Part shown: positions 43,301 to 51,853 of the stretch, piece after piece | Layout of the letters: every line of letters starts with the position of its first letter | Numbering within the stretch: the first letter of the stretch is position 1 | Program-made: the position numbers and the translations under genes | The notes under the pieces: model-generated | The model's input: the letters and a program-made list of their open reading frames with translations, nothing else | What the model was told of the DNA's origin: nothing | The model's database searches: none | Source of the DNA: Edaphosphingomonas laterariae | GTDB lineage: Bacteria; Pseudomonadota; Alphaproteobacteria; Sphingomonadales; Sphingomonadaceae | NCBI RefSeq assembly: GCF_900188165.1 | Contig: NZ_FZOS01000025.1 | Coordinates: 1-54,710, forward strand | Direction of reading: 5' to 3' | Length of the DNA stretch: 54,710 nt

Positions 43301-44068
43301 TCAGATGCCCATGCCCAAGCCGATCGCGGCGGTTGAGCGTTGCGGGGTGATCACCCCCCGGCTCAGCACGCTGGCCTGGCTGGGCATGGTGATGCGTTCC
43401 CACTCGGCGGATGCCGGGCCATCCTCTTCCGCATCGGGGCCGGCAAGTCCGCGCGAACTTGCCCAGATTGCCGCCTGGGTGCGGTTGTGGACGTTGAGCT
43501 TGCGGAGGATGGCCTTCACATGGACCTTGACGGTGGCTTCGCACACGCCCAGCCGGCGGCCGATCATCTTGTTGGAATGGCCGGCCAGCAGGCAGCACAA
43601 TACGTCGAGCTCACGCGGCGAAAGCCTCGCATCCTCAAGATCATGTTCGGCGACGGGCGCGCCGGCGGGGCGATCGAGCAATTCGAGCAGCCCGGCGGGC
43701 ACGATCCGTTCGCCGGTTGCGGCGAGGCGCAGCGCGGCGATCAGCGGCACGCACTTCATCGATTTGGTGATGTAGCCATGCACGCCGCAGCGGAACAACT
43801 GGGCCGCCGTCTTGCGATCGAAGCATTCGGCGAGGACGATCACCCGGGCCGAAGGGGCCAGCGCGAGCATCTTGTCGAGCGCGGCGACCTGATGTTCGGG
43901 CTCTGGATAGTCGATCAACGCAAGAAAGGGCGCGTCTGGATCGAGGTCTTTGATGTCGCGGACATCTTGAAAGGATCCGATAATATCGAACCCCTCGGAC
44001 CGAAGAATGTGCGATAGACCTTCACGAGAAATGTCGTTCGATCCGATGAGGCACAAGTGGTGGCCCAT
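43301..44068 (-). CDS. Atypical NarL/LuxR-type response regulator of the EPS locus
   Basis: A 255-residue protein with a receiver domain (1-115) and a LuxR/NarL-type helix-turn-helix (about 148-204: LSPRELDVLCCLLAGHSNKMI, split, and KVHVKAILRKLNVHNRTQAA, split). Phospho-acceptor Asp53 (ALIDYPEP) and Lys102 (YITKSM) remain. The acidic pair at the start of the domain, normally Asp-Asp, reads Gly9-Ser10, so metal-dependent phosphorylation is doubtful. A tail of about 50 residues extends beyond the HTH. GGGAG lies 7 bp before the ATG. It lies at the end of the EPS locus, transcribed towards it, and no sensor kinase is nearby. Its targets may be the TACTCC boxes. Confidence 0.9.
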   Translation of the reverse strand: MGHHLCLIGSNDISREGLSHILRSEGFDIIGSFQDVRDIKDLDPDAPFLALIDYPEPEHQVAALDKMLALAPSARVIVLAECFDRKTAAQLFRCGVHGYITKSMKCVPLIAALRLAATGERIVPAGLLELLDRPAGAPVAEHDLEDARLSPRELDVLCCLLAGHSNKMIGRRLGVCEATVKVHVKAILRKLNVHNRTQAAIWASSRGLAGPDAEEDGPASAEWERITMPSQASVLSRGVITPQRSTAAIGLGMGI

Positions 44069-44087
44069 ACCTGTTCTCCCAGCCGAT

Positions 44088-44107
44088 TTTACTAATATCC
44101 CCTTTGG
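44088..44107. promoter_or_regulatory. TACTAAT...CCCC box upstream of the regulator gene
   Basis: TTTACTAATATCCCCTTTGG lies 20-39 bp upstream of the regulator's ATG. TACTAAT fits six of seven positions of the NarL-type heptamer; CCCCTTTGG echoes the CCTTTGGGG core of the other boxes. Autoregulation is possible. Confidence 0.3.
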
Positions 44108-44920
44108 TTCGCGTAGCGGCCACCCGGCTGTTTTCACACTCGGCTAAACTTCTCCTCGCCAGCCGAATTCACTCGGCAGGTCGGTGGAGAAGGGGGAGCG
44201 AGGCTGATTGTTATTATACGCTTAACGTTCGCGATTAATCAAGATGGGTGGGGAGTCACGATCTGTCTCTCTTTAGGATTCTATAGGTTTTTTCAGGTGT
44301 GTGTGCCTTTTGGTATAGTACAGATGGCCATAAAATTGGTTCTATCGTGTGATGTTAGGACGATTCCGCGATTTGAAACTCTCGGCGTAACTAGGTTTCG
44401 GGTCGCGCGCATTCGCAGGCGCTTTGCGTGCTGGCGTTGGTGATGGTGTCTCATACTGTCATGGTTATAGGGGCGCCGTTCTGTGTCGCTGATATTCGTG
44501 TCAGTTGATGCGTAAGACATTGGGTTCGCTTGTGTCGGTGGCTTCACTGTCGCTCCGTGGCAGGACTGATTTTGTGCATCGCGAAGTGCGCAGGCTTAAA
44601 ATTCGCCGGCTGACTTCCAGGCGATGCAAAAAATATTGATCGAAAATTGTTTCGCTTGTGATCGTCATGGCAGGGGATGGGTGTCATCATCCTGTTATAA
44701 ACGGATTTATGGTGTAGGTAGTGGCGCCGACTTCTTTGGAATCTCGCCCGGCCGAATGGAAGCGCGCACCCGCGCGCGCCTGGCCCGCGACTCGCGGCAG
44801 TGCATCAGGATGGCCGCTCGATCAGCGATCATGCCGCCTGACCGATGCGGCTCAATGATGCGGCACTGCCATCTAGCCTATTCGGGGGAGGGGCTGGCCT
44901 GGCCGTTGCCGCGAGTGGCG
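44108..44920. other. Gene-poor, AT-richer intergenic region
   Basis: About 810 bp without a convincing gene. From roughly 44200 to 44740 the DNA is clearly less GC-rich than the rest of the window, with runs such as TTGTTATTATACGCTTAA and GCAAAAAATATTGATC. Two short open frames (minus 44293-44547 and plus 44624-44941) have odd composition and no domain or good start. The stretch could hold regulatory RNA, a long promoter region for the regulator, or remnants of acquired DNA. I see no inverted repeats of transposon type in it. Confidence 0.5.
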
Positions 44921-44951
44921 GCGGTCCGCGCCCATTGGTGATGCGGACCGC
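44921..44951 (-). terminator. Perfect hairpin after the isochorismatase-like gene
   Basis: GCGGTCCGC (44921-44929) and GCGGACCGC (44943-44951) form a perfect 9-bp stem with a 13-base loop, 8 bp after the minus-strand stop. There is no T-run. Confidence 0.55.
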
Positions 44952-44959
44952 CCAACCCG

Positions 44960-45601
44960 TCACTCGGCCTTGTCGTAAGCGAACTGGATGCCGGCCGTGC
45001 CGCCGGTTTCGATGAACAGGTTCATGAAGGCGGGAACGGTCTCGCTGCGCTTCCAGTCGCGCTGCAATTCGCAGAAGAGCTGGGGCACGGAGATCATCTT
45101 GCCGCCGGCCTGCTCGATGCGCCGCAGCGCGGCATCGTGCGCGGCGAGCGAGGTGCCGCCAACGGCGTCGACCGGGACATAGACTTCATAGCCGGCCTCC
45201 AGCGCGTCGAGCGCGGGGAAGGTCAGGCAGGCTTCGGTCCACAGCGCGGTCATGATCAGCTTCTTGCGGCCGGTTGCCTCCACGGCCTTGCGAAACTCCA
45301 CATCCTCCCAGCTGTTGATGCTGGTTCGATCATAGGTCGGATAATCGGCCAGCACCTTGCGCACCTGCGGCACCGGCGGCTTGTTGAGCCCCGTTTCGAC
45401 ATTCACCGTCGAATGGATGATCGGCAGGCCGTAAGCGACCGCGGCCCTGGCGCAGCCGACGATGTTGTTGATCAGCAATTGCCGGTCCATCGAGGCGATC
45501 GAGTTCACCTGCACGGGTTGATAATCGATGATGACGAAGGCGGAATTCTGCGGCGTCAGCAGATGATCGGCCTTGGGATCGCGGATGGCTTCGCTGGTCA
45601 T
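44960..45601 (-). CDS. Isochorismatase-family hydrolase (YcaC-like)
   Basis: A 213-residue cysteine hydrolase of the isochorismatase superfamily, closest in style to YcaC. The triad is visible: Asp in FVIIDYQPVQ (about 26), Lys in GRKKLIMTALW (about 113), and Cys in TEACLTFPALDAL (about 124). Family members hydrolyse amides or esters in the cytosol; YcaC-like proteins have no firm substrate. AAAGGAG lies before the ATG. It follows the pirin gene on the same strand after 108 bp. Pirin, a cysteine hydrolase and a divergent LysR gene are a common grouping in proteobacteria. Confidence 0.92.
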   Translation of the reverse strand: MTSEAIRDPKADHLLTPQNSAFVIIDYQPVQVNSIASMDRQLLINNIVGCARAAVAYGLPIIHSTVNVETGLNKPPVPQVRKVLADYPTYDRTSINSWEDVEFRKAVEATGRKKLIMTALWTEACLTFPALDALEAGYEVYVPVDAVGGTSLAAHDAALRRIEQAGGKMISVPQLFCELQRDWKRSETVPAFMNLFIETGGTAGIQFAYDKAE

Positions 45602-45709
45602 GGTTCGCTCCTTTCGCTTGCGCCCTCTGTGGGGGTGGGGATCGGCCGGGCGCCTGCCGTCCCCGAAACAGACCCGGCACCTCCGAAGGGGGAGGGGCGG
45701 GTCGAAAGG

Positions 45710-46576
45710 TCAGGCGGCCTGCGCGAACTTGCCGCTGTTGAAGTCGTCGATCGCCTGGCGGATCTCCGCCTCGCTGTTCATCACGAACGGGCCATGGCCG
45801 ACCACGGGCTCGTCGATCGGCTCGCCGGTCAGGACGAGCAGCGTGGTATCGCCATCGGCGCGCACGCGAGCCCCTTCGCCCTTGCGGTCGAGCAGCAGCA
45901 TCTCGGCCTCGCCGACCTGATGCTCGCCCTCCACCGTCAGGTGCCCGCCGAGCACGACCAGCATCGCGGTGTGGCCTTCCGGCAGCGGCAGCGTCAGTTC
46001 CGCATCGCGGCTCATCCGCATGTCCCAGACGTTGACCGGCGTGAAGGTCCGTGCCGGCCCCCTGGCTCCGCCGAACGCGCCCGCGATCACGCGTGCCACG
46101 CCCGCGCCATTGGGCAGGTCGACCACCGGAATGTCGGCGCTGACGATCCCCTGATAACCACCCGGGGCCATCTTGTCCTTGGCCGGCAGGTTGACCCACA
46201 GCTGCACCATGCGGAACGGCCCGCCGGTCTTGGCGAAGGCCGGCGAATGATATTCCTCGTGCAGGATGCCGCCGGCGGCCGTCATCCACTGCACGTCGCC
46301 CGGCCCGATCACGCCGCCATTGCCGGTGGAGTCCTTGTGTTCGACTTCACCGTCATAGACGATCGTCACGGTTTCGAAGCCGCGATGCGGATGCTGGCCG
46401 ACGCCGCGCCGATCGGTCGTGGGCGCGAAATAATGCGGCCCCGCATAATCGAGCAGCAGGAACGGGCTGATATGCTGGCCCAGAGAATTGTAGGAAAAGA
46501 GCGAGCGGACCGGGAAGCCATCGCCCACCCAATGGCCATGATTGTTGCCGTAGCGGCCAAGAACAGCCTTGCTCAT
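45710..46576 (-). CDS. Pirin family protein
   Basis: A 288-residue bicupin of the pirin family. Metal ligands are in place: HPHRGFETVTIVYDGEVEHKD (split, about 61-81; two His and a Glu/His pair) and the later DVQWMTAAGGILHEEYH (about 93-109). The C-terminal cupin ends with GPFVMNSEAEIRQAIDDFNSGK (split), a conserved pirin tail. Bacterial pirins act as iron-binding regulators or quercetin dioxygenases in the cytosol. AAGGAGA lies before the ATG at 46576. A longer frame upstream adds a non-homologous leader. It is divergent from a LysR gene across a 115-bp gap. Confidence 0.95.
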   Translation of the reverse strand: MSKAVLGRYGNNHGHWVGDGFPVRSLFSYNSLGQHISPFLLLDYAGPHYFAPTTDRRGVGQHPHRGFETVTIVYDGEVEHKDSTGNGGVIGPGDVQWMTAAGGILHEEYHSPAFAKTGGPFRMVQLWVNLPAKDKMAPGGYQGIVSADIPVVDLPNGAGVARVIAGAFGGARGPARTFTPVNVWDMRMSRDAELTLPLPEGHTAMLVVLGGHLTVEGEHQVGEAEMLLLDRKGEGARVRADGDTTLLVLTGEPIDEPVVGHGPFVMNSEAEIRQAIDDFNSGKFAQAA

Positions 46577-46674
46577 CGTTCGTCTCCTTGCGGGGCCTGA
46601 AATGCCTGCCCCGGCCTTGAGATGAAGATGCCCCTGCAACGCTGCGGCCGAAAGATTGCCAATGCGGACGCAGC

Positions 46675-46690
46675 GTCCTACTGGTAGGAC
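46675..46690. promoter_or_regulatory. Palindrome GTCCTACTGGTAGGAC before the LysR start
   Basis: A perfect dyad, GTCCTAC-TG-GTAGGAC, ends 1 bp before the LysR ATG and covers its ribosome-binding region; it lies about 100 bp from the pirin ATG. Placement between divergent genes fits a LysR self-regulation site. Confidence 0.5.
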
Positions 46691-46691
46691 G

Positions 46692-47612
46692 ATGCAGGAC
46701 CTGAACGACCTCTATTATTTCGTCCAAGTCGTTGATCATCGCGGCTTCGCACCCGCGGCCCGGGCGATCGGGCAGCCGAAGTCAAAGCTCAGCCGCCGCA
46801 TCCTCGCGCTTGAAGACCGGCTCGGCGTTCGCCTGCTCAACCGATCGTCGCGCCGTTTCTCGGTCACCGAGGTCGGCCAGGAATTCTACCGCCACTGCGT
46901 CGCCATGCTGGTCGAGGCGCAGGCGGCCGAACAGGTGATCGCGGAATTGCGCGCCGAACCGCGCGGGGTGATCCGCATGGCGTGCCCGGCCGGGCTGCTC
47001 CAGTTCCAGTTCAGCGATCTGATCGCGCGCTTCCTGAAGGCGAACCCGGCGGTGGAGGTGCATCTCAAGAGTCTCAACCGCCCGGTCGATCTGATCGCCG
47101 AGGGCTTCGATCTGGCGATCCGCGTCCGCTTCCCGCCGCTCGACGATACCGGGCTGGTGATGCGCAAGCTGGACGACAGCCGGCAATGCCTGGTGGCGAG
47201 CCCCGATCTGGTGTCGGGCGCCCTGGCATCGCCTGCCGACCTTCATGGCCTGCCCAGCCTCGATCTCGGGCCGGTTCGCGCGGACTATCATTGGGATCTG
47301 GAAAGCGCGGGCGGCCAGCGGGCCAGCGTTCCACACATGCCGCGCCTCGTTACCGACGACATGACCGTCCTGCGGGCCGCCGCATTGGCGGGCCTTGGCG
47401 TGGTGCAACTGCCGACTTTGCTGATCTGGCCGGACGTTAAGGCGGGGCGGCTCGTGCAGCTTCTGCCCGGATGGCAGCCGCCCGCCGGCATCGTCCATGC
47501 GGTGTTCCCGTCGCGCCGGGGGCTGCTGCCTTCGGTCCGCGCCCTGCTGGATTTCTTTGCGCAGGAATGCGCCACCCAGCGCAATATCGCGGATGATGCG
47601 CTGCAGCCCTGA
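46692..47612 (+). CDS. LysR-family transcriptional regulator
   Basis: A 306-residue LysR regulator. The N-terminal winged helix (MQDLNDLYYFVQVVDHRGFAPAARAIGQPKSKLSRRI, split, residues 1-37) is followed by a linker helix (about 60-85) and the two-lobed effector domain (about 90-300). The helix phrase GQPKSKLSRRILALE with RLGVRLLNRSSRR is typical of the subgroup paired with pirin genes. The ATG at 46692 gives the normal start; a frame extension to 46656 lacks homology. Its divergent neighbours are the pirin and isochorismatase-like genes, which it probably controls. Confidence 0.93.
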   Translation: MQDLNDLYYFVQVVDHRGFAPAARAIGQPKSKLSRRILALEDRLGVRLLNRSSRRFSVTEVGQEFYRHCVAMLVEAQAAEQVIAELRAEPRGVIRMACPAGLLQFQFSDLIARFLKANPAVEVHLKSLNRPVDLIAEGFDLAIRVRFPPLDDTGLVMRKLDDSRQCLVASPDLVSGALASPADLHGLPSLDLGPVRADYHWDLESAGGQRASVPHMPRLVTDDMTVLRAAALAGLGVVQLPTLLIWPDVKAGRLVQLLPGWQPPAGIVHAVFPSRRGLLPSVRALLDFFAQECATQRNIADDALQP

Positions 47613-47659
47613 ACGGCGGCGGCCTCAAACGGCAGGCGGCGTGCGCCGCGTTGCCGCCA

Positions 47660-50600
47660 TCAGAATACGCTCCCCAGCTTCACGCGGGCGCCGGCGTAGA
47701 AATAGCGGCCGACGGCCGACACCGGGTAGAAGGTGCTCGCGAAATCCGGTTTCTCGTCGAACAGATTGTTGACGCCCGCGTAAATGTTGAACTCTTCGGT
47801 CACGTCGTATCCGAGCTGGATTTCATGTTCCTGCTTGGATTTGATCTTGAAATATTTCCCTTCGACATAATCGTCGTCGCCGGCGGTCGTGCTGCGCAGG
47901 AAGCGCAGCGTCTTGCCGAAATAGTTGAAGCCGTAATTGATTGTCAGCGGGCCTTCCTTCCACGTCGCGTCGAAGTTGAACAGCCACTTCGGCGCCGGGC
48001 CGCCATTCACGCTGTCGGAAACATTGCGATCGTCGGACGGGTCGGCGCCGGGCGATCCGATGAAGGTCAGCTTGTCGAGATAGCCGCCGACGAGGTTGAG
48101 GCTCATCCGCCCGGTGTCGCTGGTGTCGAACTGATAATTGACCATGAAATCGACGCCACGGGTGTGGAAGTTCGCGACATTCTGGGGGAACAGCGCGAAG
48201 GAATCGATCGCGCCGGCATTGGCGCCGCCAACCTGCCGGGTGATCGCCGCGCAGAACTGGTTGTCGATCGTCGCCTGATCGACGCACAGATCGGCCAGTC
48301 GCTGCGCCGTCACGGTGGTGATCGCGCTCTTGATCTTGATATTGTACCAGTCGACCGACGCGGTGAACCCCGGCAGGAAAGTCGGCTGGAGCACGACGCC
48401 CGCCGTGGTGGTCTTCGCGGTTTCCTCGGTCAGGTTGCTATTGCCCGCCACGGTGCCCGGGATCGACGCGGAATTGGGATCCTGGAAATCCGCGGGATCG
48501 GCCCCGGCCGCCGTCAACAAGGCCGCGCAATTCGCCGCGCGGGAACTTGAGCCGTTGTTGACATTGGCGATGTCGCAAGGGTCGTCGATGAACTCGAACG
48601 TCTGGTTCGACGGGTCGAACAGTTCCGAGATATTGGGCGCCCGCACCGCTTCCGCATATGTCGCGCGGAAGGTGATGTCGCGGATGGGGGCGTAGACGCC
48701 GTCCACCTTCCACGTCGTCGTCTTGCCGATCGTGCTGTAATCCGAAAAGCGGATGGCCGCGCCAAAGCTGAGTTCCTCGGCAAAAGGCACGTTCTTCAGC
48801 ACGGGCACGTTGAGCTCGCCGAAGACCTCGGTCACGTCATAATGGCCCTTGGACGGCAGCAGCACATTGTTGAACGTGAAGCCGGCGGTGTCCGCCGGGT
48901 CGGGGGTCGATTTGCTGCTTTCGCGACGATATTCGGCGCCCAGGGCAAAGGCCACGTCGCCGCCGGGAAGCGAGAACAGGTCGCCAAAATCGCCGCTGAT
49001 CGAACCCGACACGACATGCTGGGTCAATTTGTCGTGCGATACGCTGGTCAGCGTCACCCAATCGATCGCCTGCTGGCTGGGCGATCCTTCGCCGAACGGG
49101 TTCAGCGGCACGCAGCCGCTGGCCGCGCCGGGCGTGAACGATCCGAAATTCGTGATGCCGGGGCTGGCGATCGGCTGGAACGGCAGCGCCGTGGGATCGA
49201 GGTTCGATCGGCAGACGATATTGCCATTGGGCGTGCCGGTCAGGAACTGGCCTTCGTCCACCGCATCCATGGCCGCGTAGAAGCGGTCATTATAGCGATT
49301 GCCGATCTGCCGGTTCTTCACCTTCGTCTGGCCATAGACATAGCTGAATTCGAACTTGGCGTGTTCGTTGATGTCGCCATTGAAGCCCGCGACGGTGCGG
49401 ATCGTCTCGCGATCGACATCTTCGCCCCGCGTGCCCAGGTCGAAATTGTCGCGATTGAGCAGCACCCCTGCCTGACCGGGCACGGGATTGTCCGGGTTGC
49501 TCGCATTGTCGAGCGCCAGCTGGCGCAGACTGGCCGGAAGATAGGGGTTGTCCGGCTGGATCCAGGAATAGAAATCGAATGTCGGCTGGCTGATCGTGAA
49601 GGTCTTGGTCTTCACATATTTGCCCTGCGCGAAGAAATCGATCCCGTCGAAAATCTCGTAGCGGAACAGCGCATTCACATTATGCCGTTCGATATCGGGC
49701 AAAAGATCGCCGATATAATCCGATCGCGGCGTGCCATCGCCGCCCTGCTGGTAGAAGGGCGGCACGAAGCTGCCCGGATCCCAGGGTGATCCGTCTGCCC
49801 GGAAGTCCGGCACCCCATCGAAATCCACGTCGATGCCACCACCGCGTGCGCTGTCGAAGAAACGGATGTCCTTCAGCGGGATGTTGTCGGGGATATTGGG
49901 ATCGTCATCGGGGTCATCCGGGTTGTTCTGGAAGGTCGTGCGATTGCGCGAGAAGTTCCGCGATCGATCATAGGCTTCCAGCCGATCCTCGCTGTCATAT
50001 TCATAGTTGAGCGTGATGTTGCCACGGCCATCGCCGAAGTTCTTGCCGCCGGTTACCGAAAAGAAGCGGTTGCCGGCGTCGCCATGCCCGGAAATGCCAA
50101 CCTGGCCGCGCGCCAGCAGGCCTTCGAAATCCTTCTTGGTGATGAAGTTGACCACGCCGGTCACGCCGTCCGCGCCGTAAACGGCGGATGCGCCGCCCGT
50201 CACCACATCGACCCGTTCGACAAGATCGAGCGGGATGGTGTTGATATCGACCGCAGCCGTGCCCGGCAGCGATGAAACATGGCGCCGGCCATCGACCAGC
50301 ACCAATGTCCGGGCCTCGCCCAGATTGCGAAGATTGAGCAGGTTAAGGCCGCTGGTGCCGATCGCCGCATTGGAGCCGGCATTCGCATTGCTGGTTTGCG
50401 ATCCGACCAGCGCCGGGGTCTGGATCAGGAAATCCGTGAGGTTGGTTCGGCCGGATTCCTGGATATTGGCGGCCGTCACCGATGTGATCGGGTTGGGGAA
50501 ATCCGTTTGTGGCCGCGCGATGCGCGATCCCGTGACGATGATGTCCTCTGCCGGTGCATTGTCGCTATCGGCGGTCTGTTCCTGTGCGAAGGCCGGCAAG

Positions 50601-50668
50601 GCCAGCATCATCAGGGCCATTTGCGAAAGGCCGCGCAGCAGACGCGGCTTCATGGTCGAACAGGTCAT
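47660..50668 (-). CDS. TonB-dependent outer-membrane receptor
   Basis: A 1002-residue outer-membrane receptor. The signal peptide (LSQMALMMLALPAFAQ) is followed by a TonB-box-like region EDIIVTGSRI (about 41-50), a plug domain (about 55-170, with RNLGEARTLVLVDGRR and VDVVTGGASAVYGADGVTGVVNF, split) and a 22-strand barrel ending in Phe (KLGSVF). Plug and barrel are intact. An acidic loop (NNPDDPDDDPNIPD) near residue 245 is unusual. The cargo is unknown: no siderophore, vitamin or sugar gene is next to it. GGGAG lies before the ATG at 50668; an ATG five codons later is possible. Confidence 0.94.
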   Translation of the reverse strand: MTCSTMKPRLLRGLSQMALMMLALPAFAQEQTADSDNAPAEDIIVTGSRIARPQTDFPNPITSVTAANIQESGRTNLTDFLIQTPALVGSQTSNANAGSNAAIGTSGLNLLNLRNLGEARTLVLVDGRRHVSSLPGTAAVDINTIPLDLVERVDVVTGGASAVYGADGVTGVVNFITKKDFEGLLARGQVGISGHGDAGNRFFSVTGGKNFGDGRGNITLNYEYDSEDRLEAYDRSRNFSRNRTTFQNNPDDPDDDPNIPDNIPLKDIRFFDSARGGGIDVDFDGVPDFRADGSPWDPGSFVPPFYQQGGDGTPRSDYIGDLLPDIERHNVNALFRYEIFDGIDFFAQGKYVKTKTFTISQPTFDFYSWIQPDNPYLPASLRQLALDNASNPDNPVPGQAGVLLNRDNFDLGTRGEDVDRETIRTVAGFNGDINEHAKFEFSYVYGQTKVKNRQIGNRYNDRFYAAMDAVDEGQFLTGTPNGNIVCRSNLDPTALPFQPIASPGITNFGSFTPGAASGCVPLNPFGEGSPSQQAIDWVTLTSVSHDKLTQHVVSGSISGDFGDLFSLPGGDVAFALGAEYRRESSKSTPDPADTAGFTFNNVLLPSKGHYDVTEVFGELNVPVLKNVPFAEELSFGAAIRFSDYSTIGKTTTWKVDGVYAPIRDITFRATYAEAVRAPNISELFDPSNQTFEFIDDPCDIANVNNGSSSRAANCAALLTAAGADPADFQDPNSASIPGTVAGNSNLTEETAKTTTAGVVLQPTFLPGFTASVDWYNIKIKSAITTVTAQRLADLCVDQATIDNQFCAAITRQVGGANAGAIDSFALFPQNVANFHTRGVDFMVNYQFDTSDTGRMSLNLVGGYLDKLTFIGSPGADPSDDRNVSDSVNGGPAPKWLFNFDATWKEGPLTINYGFNYFGKTLRFLRSTTAGDDDYVEGKYFKIKSKQEHEIQLGYDVTEEFNIYAGVNNLFDEKPDFASTFYPVSAVGRYFYAGARVKLGSVF

Positions 50669-51115
50669 GTCGGTCGCTCCCTTCGGCGTCCGTGTCCGCA
50701 ATGACGCCGGAGCGGTCGTTTCGATCCGTTCTGTCCGGCCCAAGCGGCGCTGGCGGTGATTTGTCCCTGCGCCCGATGTTTTCGTGCAACAGGTTGCGCC
50801 GATCGTTGCGGTTGGGAATCATGTGGACGACGAACGGCCGAAATATTTCGGCAAACGACATGGCGGGCCATATCTGGGGCGATACCGGAGGGCTATTTGC
50901 CCGGTCTGGTTCGTTATTGCAGAGGGTCTTGGGAGATATTCTTCACATGTCGCGTGGCGGCCCATTCGACTGCCGATGTAAGTGGTCATTTGCTCGATCT
51001 TGCCGGCGATGGCCGGGGCCAGGGCGCGCTCGCCCGAGCCCGTCTGCGGCCACGCCGCTCGCTCACCATGCTGACGGACGATATGGCCGACCGCATGGCG
51101 AACGCCGCGATGCGC
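50669..51115. other. Intergenic region between the receptor and lexA
   Basis: A 447-bp gap between the receptor's start and the lexA stop. Plus-strand open frames here continue antisense into lexA and look like composition artefacts. The only notable feature is a 16-bp palindrome (listed separately). The receptor promoter should lie in the left part. Confidence 0.6.
50837..50852. promoter_or_regulatory. 16-bp perfect palindrome upstream of the TonB-dependent receptor
   Basis: GCCGAAATATTTCGGC is fully self-complementary and lies about 170 bp upstream of the receptor ATG. It is AT-centred in GC-rich DNA, like operators of small dimeric repressors (GntR, LacI or MarR types). No regulator gene is next to it. 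Confidence 0.45.
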
Positions 51116-51796
51116 TCAGTAGCGCCGGATGAGCCCCGCGAGGCGGCCCTGAACGCGGACCTGGTTGGGGCGGTAGCGCATCGGATCATAAGCGCGGTTG
51201 GCTGGATCGAGGCGGACCATGGCGCCTTCGCGCCGGAAATATTTGAGCGTCGCTTCCGCGTCGTCGATCAGCGCCACCACGATTTCGCCATCGCGGGCGG
51301 TGTCGGTGCGGCGGATCAGCGCGAAATCGCCGTCGAGAATGCCGGCTTCGACCATCGAATCCCCGGACACTTCCAGCGCATAATGATCGCCCGGGCCGAG
51401 CAGCGCGGCAGGCACGGACAGCGAACTTTGCCCTTCCAGCGCCTCGATCGGCAGGCCGGCGGCGATGCGGCCGTGAAGCGGGATTTCGAGCACGTCATTG
51501 GCTGCGGTCGGCAGGCTGCGTGCAGGTGTCTTGAGGATGGCCGGTGTGGCCGGCGCGGGCGCGGGTTTCGCTGCGGTCGTCCGCTCGGGAACCTTCAGCA
51601 CTTCGAGCGCGCGGGCGCGATTGGGCAGGCGGCGGATGAAGCCGCGTTCCTCGAGCGCGCTGATCAGCCGGTGGACGCCGGACTTCGATTTCAGATCGAG
51701 CGCATCCTTCATCTCCTCGAACGACGGCGAAACCCCGGTTTCGGCCAGCCGATCATGGATGAAGGAGAGCAGTTCATGTTGCTTGCGCGTCAGCAT
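51116..51796 (-). CDS. lexA: SOS repressor LexA
   Basis: A 226-residue LexA, the repressor of the SOS response to DNA damage. The winged helix is at 1-65 ([17 protein letters not shown]). After a long Ala/Pro linker comes the cleavage site Ala113-Gly114 (GRIAAGLP), then the catalytic dyad Ser147 (SGDSMVEAG) and Lys185 (ATLKYF). All residues for RecA-stimulated self-cleavage are intact. An SOS box lies 19 bp before its ATG, so it is autoregulated. It is downstream of moeA on the same strand. Confidence 0.97.
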   Translation of the reverse strand: MLTRKQHELLSFIHDRLAETGVSPSFEEMKDALDLKSKSGVHRLISALEERGFIRRLPNRARALEVLKVPERTTAAKPAPAPATPAILKTPARSLPTAANDVLEIPLHGRIAAGLPIEALEGQSSLSVPAALLGPGDHYALEVSGDSMVEAGILDGDFALIRRTDTARDGEIVVALIDDAEATLKYFRREGAMVRLDPANRAYDPMRYRPNQVRVQGRLAGLIRRY

Positions 51797-51814
51797 CGCG
51801 AACCCCGGGTCAAG

Positions 51815-51829
51815 GAACGAACGGGGAAC
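51815..51829 (-). promoter_or_regulatory. Alphaproteobacterial SOS box before lexA
   Basis: On the minus strand this reads GTTC-CCCGTTC-GTTC, an exact match to the alphaproteobacterial LexA site GTTC-N7-GTTC. It ends 19 bp before the lexA ATG and lies between the moeA stop and lexA. Confidence 0.88.
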
Positions 51830-51853
51830 GTGTAGGAAACGGAACGCTTCTTG

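Noticed and set aside
15452-44068. EPS locus as a standard gellan/sphingan cluster
   Set aside because: Priming, export and co-polymerase genes fit, but rhamnose synthesis genes are absent, the co-polymerase and kinase are fused, and extra GNAT, PRODH-like and C-methyltransferase genes are present, so the polymer is probably different.
44293-44547. 84-codon minus-strand frame in the AT-richer gap
   Set aside because: His/Arg/Thr-rich composition, no ribosome-binding site, no recognisable structure.
44624-44941. 105-codon plus-strand frame in the same gap
   Set aside because: Its first third lies in AT-richer and the rest in GC-rich DNA, with composition changing midway; no support for coding.
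50756-51835. Plus-strand frame of 359 codons spanning the lexA region
   Set aside because: It runs antisense through lexA and its SOS box and lacks any family feature.
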